Part shown: positions 45,848 to 54,324 of the stretch, piece after piece
How the letters are laid out: the number at the start of each line of letters is the position of its first letter
How positions within the stretch are numbered: the first letter of the stretch is position 1
Assembly (NCBI GenBank): GCA_041398745.1
Contig: JAWKUB010000013.1
Span: 50,574 to 114,573 of the forward strand
Length of the DNA: 64,000 bases
Source: JACKHO01 sp041398745
Lineage (GTDB): Bacteria; Planctomycetota; Planctomycetia; Planctomycetales; Planctomycetaceae
Direction: 5' to 3'
Made by a program: the position numbers and the translations under genes
Notes under the pieces: model-generated
What the model was told of the DNA's origin: nothing
The model's database searches: none
The model's input: only the letters and a program-made list of their open reading frames with translations

Positions 45848-47071
45848 CTACACCTTGGGCTTTTGTGGGCGAATTACTTCAATCAATTTGCGGATGACAT
45901 CATCAGGCTGTATCCCTGCGGCTTGGGCATGGAATGTGGTCACAATTCGGTGTCGCAACACAGGTAGAGCGACTGACGCAACATCTGCGGTCGTGGCATG
46001 CAGTCGACCGTGCAGAACGGCACGGGCCTTGGCCGCAATGATCAGCGAGATTCCTGCGCGAGGACCGGCTCCCCAGCCGACCATCTCTTTGATAAATCCA
46101 GGGACGCTGTCTCCGTTGGGGCGGGTCGCCTGGACGAGATCTCGGGCATAGCAAATGACATGATCGGCTGCCGGAACACTTCTCACGGCCTCCTGGAGCT
46201 TTTGGATTTGCTCAGCATTCAAGACCTTGGGCAACCTCGGAGTGTGTCCGGAGGTCGCTTGTTTGATGATTTGGAATTCGTCGGCTGCCTCGGGGTAATC
46301 GACAACACAGTTAAACAGAAAACGGTCGAGTTGCGCCTCAGGGAGCGGATACGTTCCTTCCTGCTCAATTGGATTCTGCGTGGCCATCACGAAGAAGGGG
46401 GACGGCAGTTCCATTGTCTGGCCTGCGACCGTTACATGTCGCTCCTGCATTGCCTCCAGGAGCGCCGATTGGGTCTTTGGCGGGGCCCGGTTAATTTCAT
46501 CAGCGAGCACCATGTTGCTGAACAGTGGGCCTTCGACAAATTGAAAGTTCCGTGTTCCGGTCGTTCGATCTTCCTGCAGAACCTCCGTTCCCGTAATGTC
46601 AGCGGGCATTAAGTCGGGAGTAAACTGAATCCGGCGAAAGTCGAGATCCAGGACTTTCGAGATGCTGTCAATCAACAGAGTCTTTGCCAAACCAGGGACG
46701 CCGGTGAGCAATACATGACCCCGACAGAAGACTGAGATTAACACCTCTTCGATGACGCCTTGCTGCCCCACGATGACATGAGACAGTTGCGTGGTAATGT
46801 CGCGAAATGAATCTCGGAGCGATTCAATGATGGCAAGCTGGTCGTCAGGAAGCGGCATTTGGCTACTTCCGGCCTCAGAATGTGGTAGCTTTGTTCGCGC
46901 TGGTCGAGCGGCCTTGGGAGCGAGTGGAATTAAATCTTGCTCTTGAGCGACGGCGATGTTGCCGCAGCTGCATTTGAGACGGCGGCCGAATTGGTCCTGG
47001 CGAACCCGCCTGACTCGTCCACAGGCAACACATTGAATTCCAGCGTCAAGGGAAGTCGCAGAATTATTCAC
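45848..47071 (-). CDS. MoxR-family AAA+ ATPase with N-terminal zinc-ribbon-like extension
   Basis: It encodes 407 residues. An N-terminal extension carries CVACG and CSCGN (Cys at about 14, 17, 34, 36), a pattern like a zinc ribbon. The AAA+ core follows: Walker A GVPGLAKT near 127, Walker B LADEINRAPPKT, sensor 1 ATQNPIEQEGTYPLPEAQ, and sensor 2/lid (WGAGPRAGISLI) towards the C-terminus. MoxR ATPases remodel or activate VWA partners. It is the first gene of minus-strand operon A. The operon B MoxR (50125-51153) lacks the Cys extension, so the zinc-ribbon part is an operon A speciality. Confidence 0.93.
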   Translation of the reverse strand: MNNSATSLDAGIQCVACGRVRRVRQDQFGRRLKCSCGNIAVAQEQDLIPLAPKAARPARTKLPHSEAGSSQMPLPDDQLAIIESLRDSFRDITTQLSHVIVGQQGVIEEVLISVFCRGHVLLTGVPGLAKTLLIDSISKVLDLDFRRIQFTPDLMPADITGTEVLQEDRTTGTRNFQFVEGPLFSNMVLADEINRAPPKTQSALLEAMQERHVTVAGQTMELPSPFFVMATQNPIEQEGTYPLPEAQLDRFLFNCVVDYPEAADEFQIIKQATSGHTPRLPKVLNAEQIQKLQEAVRSVPAADHVICYARDLVQATRPNGDSVPGFIKEMVGWGAGPRAGISLIIAAKARAVLHGRLHATTADVASVALPVLRHRIVTTFHAQAAGIQPDDVIRKLIEVIRPQKPKV

Positions 47072-47281
47072 GGGGAATTACTCCCAACTGGTAGAATGTT
47101 CTGAATGCAAACTGGCTTACTGGATGTGTTGTTTCCTCCCGAGCGGGCACGTCACGCAGATTTCGAAGAAAATGAAAAGATTCACAATTCTGCCAAAAAC
47201 AGAGTGACACTTACTTCTGAGGGGTAACGAGTAAGATGTCTCGACATTCACTCTCAAAGGCGGAACAGGAATGGCTGGGAA
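47072..47281. promoter_or_regulatory. Divergent promoter region of operon A and the sigma/FecR pair
   Basis: The 210-bp spacer separates the minus-strand MoxR start from the plus-strand ECF sigma start. Both must be transcribed away from it, so promoters are expected here. I see no operator-like inverted repeat. The sigma gene may control both flanking operons, but this is inference. Confidence 0.4.
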
Positions 47282-47881
47282 TTGACCGCAGATAGCAATG
47301 CGATTGAAACGGAACTCTCAGAAAAGGCTCGCGAGAATCCCCGCGAAGCCTTTGTGGAAATTCTGCGCCTTTATCAGGCCGATGTTCGTGTTTTGATGCG
47401 ACGACACTTCGGCAATTCCGCAGAGGCCGATGAGGTGGCTCAGGAGGTGTTTGTGCAAATCTATCAGAGCATGGCGAATTTCAGGCAGGAGGGAAGCCTC
47501 CGCGCCTGGGTCATGGCGATTGCCAGGAATCAAATCCTACTGCATTTCCGGAATGAGGCGCGGCGTCGACGACTCAAAGGTGTCGTGGTTCCACCGGAAC
47601 TACTTAATGCCGAAGCGACAACCACCGACGTGGACCCCGTCCAGCATGAATCGGCGGAGGCTGAACTCAATGCACTTCGGGATTGTCTGGATCGCCTTGG
47701 CGATCAGCCGCGAGCCATGGTCGAGGCCTTTTACTTTCAGGAAAAGTCTGCAGAGGCAGTTGCCGCAGAGACAGGTAAAAATGCCGGGGCAATTCGCATG
47801 ATGTTGATGAGAATTCGAAAACAACTGGGCAAATGCATTCAGGGAAAGCTCAGCTTCCAGAACGGGGAAACTCATGAATGA
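47282..47881 (+). CDS. ECF-type RNA polymerase sigma factor
   Basis: It encodes 199 residues. Sigma-2 lies at about 20-95, with AEADEVAQEVFVQIYQSMANFRQEGSLRAWVMAIARNQI. Sigma-4 lies at about 125-185 (LDRLGDQPRAMVEAFYFQEKSAEAVAAETGKNAGAIRMMLMR). The start is TTG at 47282; a nearby ATG (47270) is in the same frame but runs into a stop after four codons, so TTG is needed. The stop overlaps the next gene by 8 bp. It sits exactly between two divergent MoxR/VWA operons, suggesting it regulates one or both. Confidence 0.92.
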   Translation: MTADSNAIETELSEKARENPREAFVEILRLYQADVRVLMRRHFGNSAEADEVAQEVFVQIYQSMANFRQEGSLRAWVMAIARNQILLHFRNEARRRRLKGVVVPPELLNAEATTTDVDPVQHESAEAELNALRDCLDRLGDQPRAMVEAFYFQEKSAEAVAAETGKNAGAIRMMLMRIRKQLGKCIQGKLSFQNGETHE

Positions 47882-49565
47882 CCCTCGGACTGCCGCCCTC
47901 TCCCTTTGGAGCCGTCTGATTTCAGGCGAAACGCTCGATGAAGCCGAACTTCAGAAGCTGATCGACTTGGTTCAGCAGGATTCCTCTCTGCGAGGAGCGA
48001 TCGAATCGGATGCAAATCTGCACGCGCTGTTACGGTCCGTAACGGAAGTGCAGCAGACGGCAGATCAGTTTGTACACAGTGTCCTCGAACGCTGCGATTC
48101 GTTGGATCACAGTATCCAGTCAACGGAAAATGAGAATCGAACCTATCGCAAAGTGGCTCCCGGCTCCGATGCTGTGCATGCCATCGATGAGGTTTCGGAA
48201 GCGACATCAGTGAACGGAACATCGACACCACGCGCTGCGAATCCTTCCGGGCAAAGCGGGGGTGCCTATCGGAAGCGGCGCCAATCCTCGACCTGGGCGG
48301 CGATTGGTCTGACGGCAGCCGTATTCGCTGGCCTCGGCCTGGTTGTTTGGACTCTGTCTGGTCCGCTGTCGTCTCAATCCGGCAGTAATCTGGCGGAAGG
48401 AGTTGTGCAGGGACCACCCGTGGAGCAGTCAGGGCAGCCGGAGCCGGGGGCAACGAACGATGACTCGAGTTCGAACATGAATCAGGATCCGCCGTCCCCG
48501 GCCCCCATCGTCTCTGATTCGACTAATGCGGTTCCGCCCAACCCGGACAAAGGTGAATTCCCGGTGCCAACTCTCGTTGAAGCTCCGCAGATGAAGCCCA
48601 ACATACCGAGTGAAGGACCTGTGAATCGCCCCGATTCCGAATCGCAGAGTCATTTCGTGACATTGACGAAAATGGACGATCCAGTCTGGGAACGAAAAGG
48701 CATGGTCGGTGATCGACTGGGAGATGAGATCGTGCGGCTGTTTGCTGGCTCAGTCGAGTTGACATTTGACCAAGGCGCTGTGGTGACTGTGAACGGTCCA
48801 GTGCAATTTCGACCGATGTCGACGGGCCAACTCGAACTCAGACGCGGCCGACTTCTCGCCAGTGTTCCTCAAAAGGCGATTGGCTTCACTGTCTCGACAC
48901 CCACATCGAGAATAGTTGATCTCGGGACAGAGTTTGAAGTTGCCGTTAATGAAGCGGGTGAGTCGGACGTTCAGGTTCTGAAAGGAGAAGTTGAAGTCGC
49001 CCCGATTGTCTTGGCTGGCGACACATCTCAAAAGTGGCGACTGCTCCCCAGCAAATTCGATCGAGCCTCTTTTTTCGCGAGGCCTCGCCTTCAGGGACCG
49101 ACTCCCGTCTCTACCTCACTTCGTGGTCCGCGTGGTCAGTTCCAGGGGTTTGTTTCGCTTAATGGACAAACGGCAGAACTCTCTTCGCCAGAAGCGTTTG
49201 ACAATGTTCGTCGCCGCGCCGAAGCGGAACTTGCCCGTTCTCAAGAGAACGCATTGAGGCAATGGAAAGCGTTCGTGGATTCGATGCAGAATAACATGCA
49301 GGGAACCATGAATATGAACGGACAGGAAATGCCGTTTGGCAACCTGCAGGATGTCATGCGAATGCAACAGCAGATGCTGGAGAACGTGCAGAAGTCTGGC
49401 GGCAACTCAGGTGAGTCGGGCTTCAGCGGCTCAATCAATGTGAATGGGAAAATCATCACGTTCAAAACACGTGAAGAATATGAAGCCGCCCGCCGAGCCG
49501 CATTTGGACCCGCAGCGACATTTGGCATCGGAGACGTCTTGGGCAATGACTCGGAAAGTCGTTAG
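47874..49565 (+). CDS. FecR-domain membrane protein, probable anti-sigma/regulatory partner
   Basis: It encodes 563 residues. The cytoplasmic N-terminus (about 1-75) is similar in layout to planctomycete anti-sigma N-termini (LWSRLISGETLDEAELQKL). One transmembrane helix lies at about 141-161. A Pro/Ser/Asn-rich linker is followed by a FecR-type beta domain (about 265-375) with VTVNGPVQFRPMSTGQLELRRG and STPTSRIVDLGTEFEVAV. The C-terminal 150 residues are Met/Gln/Asn-rich. Overlap with the sigma gene (ATG within CATGAATGA) indicates coupled translation. It probably transduces an envelope signal to the sigma factor. Confidence 0.9.
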   Translation: MNDPRTAALSLWSRLISGETLDEAELQKLIDLVQQDSSLRGAIESDANLHALLRSVTEVQQTADQFVHSVLERCDSLDHSIQSTENENRTYRKVAPGSDAVHAIDEVSEATSVNGTSTPRAANPSGQSGGAYRKRRQSSTWAAIGLTAAVFAGLGLVVWTLSGPLSSQSGSNLAEGVVQGPPVEQSGQPEPGATNDDSSSNMNQDPPSPAPIVSDSTNAVPPNPDKGEFPVPTLVEAPQMKPNIPSEGPVNRPDSESQSHFVTLTKMDDPVWERKGMVGDRLGDEIVRLFAGSVELTFDQGAVVTVNGPVQFRPMSTGQLELRRGRLLASVPQKAIGFTVSTPTSRIVDLGTEFEVAVNEAGESDVQVLKGEVEVAPIVLAGDTSQKWRLLPSKFDRASFFARPRLQGPTPVSTSLRGPRGQFQGFVSLNGQTAELSSPEAFDNVRRRAEAELARSQENALRQWKAFVDSMQNNMQGTMNMNGQEMPFGNLQDVMRMQQQMLENVQKSGGNSGESGFSGSINVNGKIITFKTREEYEAARRAAFGPAATFGIGDVLGNDSESR

Positions 49566-50124
49566 GCTTTGCTGTTCTTCTGTCGCAGCCGACAAGGAAC
49601 ATGATGTCGGTCGACTGAGACGCTCGGTTAAAGAGCGAGGAACGGCATTGCCTGAACCTGCCACGCATGCGAAAAGGGAAAGACCCGCTGCATCAAAGAG
49701 GCGTGCTGAAAGCGGCGGCGGAGTCGGATTGGGAGAGTCCGAGGGAATTGTGCCATCTCCTTCTCGTGGGTTCCCCTTCCCTGAACCGAAAGGCGGGCCG
49801 CTTCAGACGGAATCTCGCTTGCACCCGAAGCGTGCGAACACTGCTCCGAGTCGCGCGGCACAAACTCAACTCTTCTTCGTTAAGTCGCAACAATGCCGTT
49901 GATTCTGATCGCGAAGATTCTGATCGCGAATGTAGAGCTTGCCTTTGGCATTCACTGAATTGGTTCGGGAAAAAGGCGGTGAGCTCATTTCTCCGTCGGG
50001 ATCGAAGGGGCTTGAATCTCGTGCTCTTACGCGTGCATCTGGTGTCCGGTGGTGTCTATACTGCCCTGCCCTCCTGCCGTTTCGAGTGAGACGCAACGAA
50101 ATCCCGCCTTAATAGAGTGCTCTT
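49566..50124. other. Intergenic region before operon B
   Basis: About 560 bp with no supported gene on either strand; overlapping open frames are typical noise. It contains one perfect 15-bp tandem duplication (49901-49930). The operon B promoter is expected near the end, since no gene lies between this region and MoxR at 50125. Confidence 0.5.
49901..49930 (+). repeat. 15-bp perfect tandem duplication
   Basis: GATTCTGATCGCGAA occurs twice in direct succession (49901-49915, 49916-49930), 195 bp upstream of operon B. It could be slippage or a direct-repeat binding site. Confidence 0.8.
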
Positions 50125-51153
50125 ATGTCAGACGTCAGTGTCGGTATTGCTCCAGATGATCAGCAGCGCGCGGCTCGGTTGGTGGAAATCTGCGGGAGAA
50201 TTCGCGAGCAGGTTGGCCGCGTAGTCGTTGGTCAGAGTGAAGTCATTGAACAGTTGCTGATCGCCATTCTCGCACGCGGTCACTGCTTGCTGGAAGGAGT
50301 GCCGGGACTTGCGAAGACGCTCATGGTTCGCTCGCTTGCTGAGTCGATGAGTCTGTCGTTTCACCGTATTCAATTCACCCCGGATTTGATGCCGGCAGAC
50401 ATTACGGGGACCGACATCATCCAGGAAAATCGCGAAACGGGTCATCGGGACCTTGTGTTCGAGAAGGGGCCCATCTTCACGCAAATGCTGCTTGCAGATG
50501 AAATCAATCGTACGCCACCAAAGACGCAGGCGGCGCTGCTGGAAGCAATGCAGGAACATGAAGTGACCGTGGGCGGTACAACGTATCGACTGGACGAGCC
50601 GTTTTTCGTGCTGGCAACTCAGAACCCCATTGAACAGGAGGGGACCTATCCACTTCCGGAAGCACAGCGGGACCGGTTCCTCTTCAATGTCGTGGTCGAT
50701 TATCCCAGCCGTGACCAGGAAGGTGAGATTATCGATCGCACGACATCCACGATTTCGGTCAAGCCCGAGGCGGTTGTTTCGGGAGATGAAATCATTGAAT
50801 GCCAACAGACTGTTCGTTTGGTGCCACTGCCGGATCATGTCAAACAGTTTGTGCTCGACCTGGTTCGCGCCGCCCGCCCGAAAGATCCCGATTCCGCAGC
50901 CTGGGTGCGTGAATTGATTGACTGGGGGCCTGGCCCACGTGCATGTCAGCAACTCGTACTGGGAGCAAAGGCTCGCGCGCTGTTACACGGTCGGCACCAC
51001 GTCACGCGAGATGACATTGAGGCGCTCGCTCTACCAGTACTGCGTCATCGCATTGTGCCGACATTCAATGCCGAGGCCGAAGGGGTGAGCGTGGATGATC
51101 TCATTCAGCGTTTGCTGCGCGAAGCCCCCAAGTCAGCAAAGCAATTGCTCTAG
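50125..51153 (+). CDS. MoxR-family AAA+ ATPase
   Basis: It encodes 342 residues. The AAA+ core shows Walker A GVPGLAKTLM (about residue 60), Walker B LLADEINRTPPKTQAALLEAM, sensor 1 LATQNPIEQEGTYPLPEAQRDR, and the lid with sensor-2-like WGPGPRACQQL. The N-terminus is short and lacks the Cys motifs of the operon A paralogue. It is the first gene of plus-strand operon B. MoxR proteins act as chaperone-like activators for the VWA proteins encoded downstream; here two copies of the system coexist. Confidence 0.95.
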   Translation: MSDVSVGIAPDDQQRAARLVEICGRIREQVGRVVVGQSEVIEQLLIAILARGHCLLEGVPGLAKTLMVRSLAESMSLSFHRIQFTPDLMPADITGTDIIQENRETGHRDLVFEKGPIFTQMLLADEINRTPPKTQAALLEAMQEHEVTVGGTTYRLDEPFFVLATQNPIEQEGTYPLPEAQRDRFLFNVVVDYPSRDQEGEIIDRTTSTISVKPEAVVSGDEIIECQQTVRLVPLPDHVKQFVLDLVRAARPKDPDSAAWVRELIDWGPGPRACQQLVLGAKARALLHGRHHVTRDDIEALALPVLRHRIVPTFNAEAEGVSVDDLIQRLLREAPKSAKQLL

Positions 51154-51253
51154 TGTCGCCGTTGCACGGCTCATTAGGGGCCGTCCAATTGTGGTCAAGC
51201 GCTTCGCAAATGTGTGCATTCACTCCTCATTCTGAATCAGGTTGCTCCCAGAC

Positions 51254-52159
51254 ATGGCCCGCGTTTCTGACGTTCTGACGTCGCAAGACATCGGGAAGTT
51301 CGCAAATCTGCAAGTGCTCGCACGGCAGGTCGTGGAGGGATTTTGTGCCGGCCTGCATCGCTCGCCGCACAAGGGGTTCAGCGTTGAGTTCAAGGAGCAC
51401 AGGTCGTACGTTCCGGGTGATGACATCCGAACAATTGACTGGAAACTCTTCGGAAAGACGGACCGACTCTTCATTCGCGAGTACGAAGAAGAGACGAATT
51501 TGCGTTGCACCATCCTGCTGGATTCCAGTGGCTCCATGGCCTACACGGGCTCGCGCAGCAATGGAGTCTCGAAGCACGATTATGCCGTCCGACTGTCTGC
51601 TGCGCTCGCCTATTTGATGCTGAACCAGCAGGACAGTGTTGGACTGGTTACGTTTAACGACACGGTGCAGAAGTACATTCCGCCCCGAGCCCGACCCCGA
51701 CATTTACGGGCGATTGTCAATGAACTGCAACAGCAAAAGCCGGAAAAGGAAACTGAACTCGGCGATGTCTTTCATCAAATGGTTGCCAAGATTCAGCGTC
51801 GTGGTCTGCTCCTCATCATTTCGGATTTGTTTGGTGATGTCGACCAGCTCATGAAATCGCTGGCCCATTTTCGGCATGCGAATCATGAAATCATCGTCTT
51901 CCAGATTTGGGACCCCGATGAACTCGACTTTCCATTCAGGCAGTGGACGCAGTTCGCATCGCTTGAAGCGTCGACGAACCGGCACCTTGTTGATCCGGCA
52001 CAAATTCGGCGCGCCTATCTGGAGAAACTAGCAGCCTTCCGTGACCAACTCGCGAAAGGCTGCAACCGCCATCGGATTAGCCTGGTGCCGATGACGACGG
52101 ACCAACCGTACGCGGAGGCACTGGCGGCGTATTTGGCACTACGGAGGAAGTCGAGGTGA
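51254..52159 (+). CDS. DUF58 protein (VWA-like)
   Basis: It encodes 301 residues with no signal peptide. The DUF58 motif DIRTIDWKLFGKTDRLFIREYEEETN is near 60-85, directly followed by ILLDSSGSMAYTG with the DxSGS metal-site motif. The C-terminus matches the family (LLIISDLFGDVDQLMKSLAHF). ATG 51254 is preferred over TTG 51242. Spacing to MoxR is 100 bp, larger than in operon A. Its stop overlaps the GTG start of the next gene. Paralogous to 44899-45837. Confidence 0.93.
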   Translation: MARVSDVLTSQDIGKFANLQVLARQVVEGFCAGLHRSPHKGFSVEFKEHRSYVPGDDIRTIDWKLFGKTDRLFIREYEEETNLRCTILLDSSGSMAYTGSRSNGVSKHDYAVRLSAALAYLMLNQQDSVGLVTFNDTVQKYIPPRARPRHLRAIVNELQQQKPEKETELGDVFHQMVAKIQRRGLLLIISDLFGDVDQLMKSLAHFRHANHEIIVFQIWDPDELDFPFRQWTQFASLEASTNRHLVDPAQIRRAYLEKLAAFRDQLAKGCNRHRISLVPMTTDQPYAEALAAYLALRRKSR

Positions 52160-54324
52160 CGTTCCTCAATCAAATTCTCGTGTTTGGCGCAGCGGCATTT
52201 CTCATTCCGCTCATCATTCACATTTTGAATCGGAGTCGATTTAAGACCGTCGAGTGGGGTGCCATGCACTTGCTCGAGTCGGTCATCAAGGTCAACCATC
52301 GACGTTTTCAAATTGAACAGCTCATCCTGTTGCTCATCCGCTGCGCCATTCCCATTCTCATCGCCCTTTGCCTGGCACGTCCAGTGCTGACTGGAGCACA
52401 GGCACTCGAAGGCGATGCGCCGGTCTCCTTGGTGGTCATTCTTGACACAAGCTATTCGATGGACACTGTCGACACGAACGGGACTCGGTTTGAGCATGCG
52501 GTTACTGCAGCAACGGAAATCATCGAGTCGACTGGTCGTGGATCGGAAATCAGTGTCATTCTGACGGGAGGTAAGCCGACACCACTTTTTGACCAGCCCA
52601 TGTTCGATTCGGGAGCTGTAGTACGGCGCCTTAAACAACAGCAGGCAGGATTCGGTGCCAGTGACATGCAAGGGGCTCTAGATGAAGCCATGGCGACAAT
52701 TGCCGGCATGACGCAAGTGCGACGAGAGTTGGTCATCATCAGCGACTTTCAGCCGGCAGACTGGAGTCCAATTGGAGGTGAGTCGTCCATTCGGAAGCAA
52801 ATGGAGACGATGAATATCGCGCCGTTCGTGACATTGATTCCTGTCGGAATTCCCGCGTCAGGCAATGTCACGGTCGATGCCATCGAATTTCCACAGCGGG
52901 CGTTTGGCGTGGGGCAGCGAGTCGACGTCCGAGCGACAGTTCGCAATCACGGCAAGTCGCCCGTCGAAAAGGTTCGCGTGGTCATGCGAATCGATGGCGA
53001 GGAAGCCGACATTTCTCAGGTAACACTCGCAGCTAACAGCAGTACGCAGTTGCTGTTTCCCTATTCATTCGACAATGCCGGATCGCACACGGTTGAAATC
53101 GTTGCGGCCGCCAATGACGCGTTGACGACGGATAACCGAATGGCAGCGGCCATTAACATTTGGGACAAAATCAAAGTGCTGCTGGTCGATGGCGACCAGC
53201 GTGCTGCAGCTTTGGAGAGCGAGACCGATTTCCTTGCCATTGCACTGACACCATTTACCTTTGGTCGGGTACGACTAGCCGATCTTGTCGAGACACAGAC
53301 GGTTACGCCGAACTTGATCAACGAAGAGTTGCTGCAGACCTGTCAGGTTGTCGTACTGGCGAACGTCGCCAAACTGGATGACGCGCAGTTAGATGATTTG
53401 GTCGCCTATGTTGAAGAGGGAGGCGCACTACTGGTCACTGCGGGAGATCGGATTGATCGGAACTGGTACCACGAGCGACTGTTTGCGGACGGAGCCGGAC
53501 TGCTTCCCGCGCCCTTCGGTGAAGTGCAGGGACAGGTTGACAATCAAGGGCCAACAGCCCGCATTGTGGCTGGTCATTTTGATCATCCAGCTATGGAGTT
53601 CTTCAATGTGCCAGCGAATGGCGATCTTTCCAAAGGGGAATTCCGTCGCTGGATGAAGTTGGAGCCCATCACAGCGGAATCGCCTGAGAGCTCCGCCGAA
53701 ACATCGGTTCTGGCACGGCTCGACACGGGCGATCCACTGCTGTTGGAGCAGCGATTTGGGGAGGGAAACGTCCTTCAGTTCGCATCCACCTGCGACACAG
53801 ATTGGACTGATTTGCCATTACGTCCCTTCTACGTCCCTCTCATGCAACAACTCATAACGACGATGGCTTCGGGATTGGTTCCGCCTCGCAACATTGCGAC
53901 CGGCGATCCAGCAGTGGCGATTCTGAATGCCACCGATCCGGGAGCAACATTGTCGATGGTCACTCCCGATGGTTCCCGTCGCACGCTGCAAACTGTGGCG
54001 GAAGGGAGAACGATTCTTGCCCGATTCGATCAGACACAAAGACCTGGGATTTATTCCATGTCGTTGCCGTCAACTGAGACTATTCATTTCGTGGCAGAGA
54101 CCTCCCGCAATGAGTCGGACCTGGAAACGCTCAATGAAGAGTCGCTGGTAGCCCTGTCTGAAACGCTTGGCTCGTCGCTGGTGAAGTCATCTGAGGAATA
54201 TCTTCAGCAAGACCAATTGAGGCGACATGGTCGCGAGATTTGGCGCTATTTCCTCATGGGCTTTCTCTGTCTCATGGTCCTGGAACTCATTCTGCAGCAG
54301 CGTTTTGCGAGGGTTCACGTATGA
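52156..54324 (+). CDS. BatA-like VWA membrane protein
   Basis: It encodes 722 residues with a GTG start overlapping the DUF58 stop. The N-terminal BatA hairpin (about 1-75) contains FLIPLIIHILNRSRFKTVEWGAMHLL and LLIRCAIPILIALCLARP. The VWA domain starts at about 90 with ILDTSYSMD (DxSxS). A beta domain (about 230-330) and a glutamine-amidotransferase-like region (about 335-460) follow, with a C-terminal transmembrane helix near 700-717. It lacks the two extra N-terminal membrane helices and the tail of the operon A paralogue, so it is about 150 residues shorter. Confidence 0.92.
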   Translation: MTFLNQILVFGAAAFLIPLIIHILNRSRFKTVEWGAMHLLESVIKVNHRRFQIEQLILLLIRCAIPILIALCLARPVLTGAQALEGDAPVSLVVILDTSYSMDTVDTNGTRFEHAVTAATEIIESTGRGSEISVILTGGKPTPLFDQPMFDSGAVVRRLKQQQAGFGASDMQGALDEAMATIAGMTQVRRELVIISDFQPADWSPIGGESSIRKQMETMNIAPFVTLIPVGIPASGNVTVDAIEFPQRAFGVGQRVDVRATVRNHGKSPVEKVRVVMRIDGEEADISQVTLAANSSTQLLFPYSFDNAGSHTVEIVAAANDALTTDNRMAAAINIWDKIKVLLVDGDQRAAALESETDFLAIALTPFTFGRVRLADLVETQTVTPNLINEELLQTCQVVVLANVAKLDDAQLDDLVAYVEEGGALLVTAGDRIDRNWYHERLFADGAGLLPAPFGEVQGQVDNQGPTARIVAGHFDHPAMEFFNVPANGDLSKGEFRRWMKLEPITAESPESSAETSVLARLDTGDPLLLEQRFGEGNVLQFASTCDTDWTDLPLRPFYVPLMQQLITTMASGLVPPRNIATGDPAVAILNATDPGATLSMVTPDGSRRTLQTVAEGRTILARFDQTQRPGIYSMSLPSTETIHFVAETSRNESDLETLNEESLVALSETLGSSLVKSSEEYLQQDQLRRHGREIWRYFLMGFLCLMVLELILQQRFARVHV

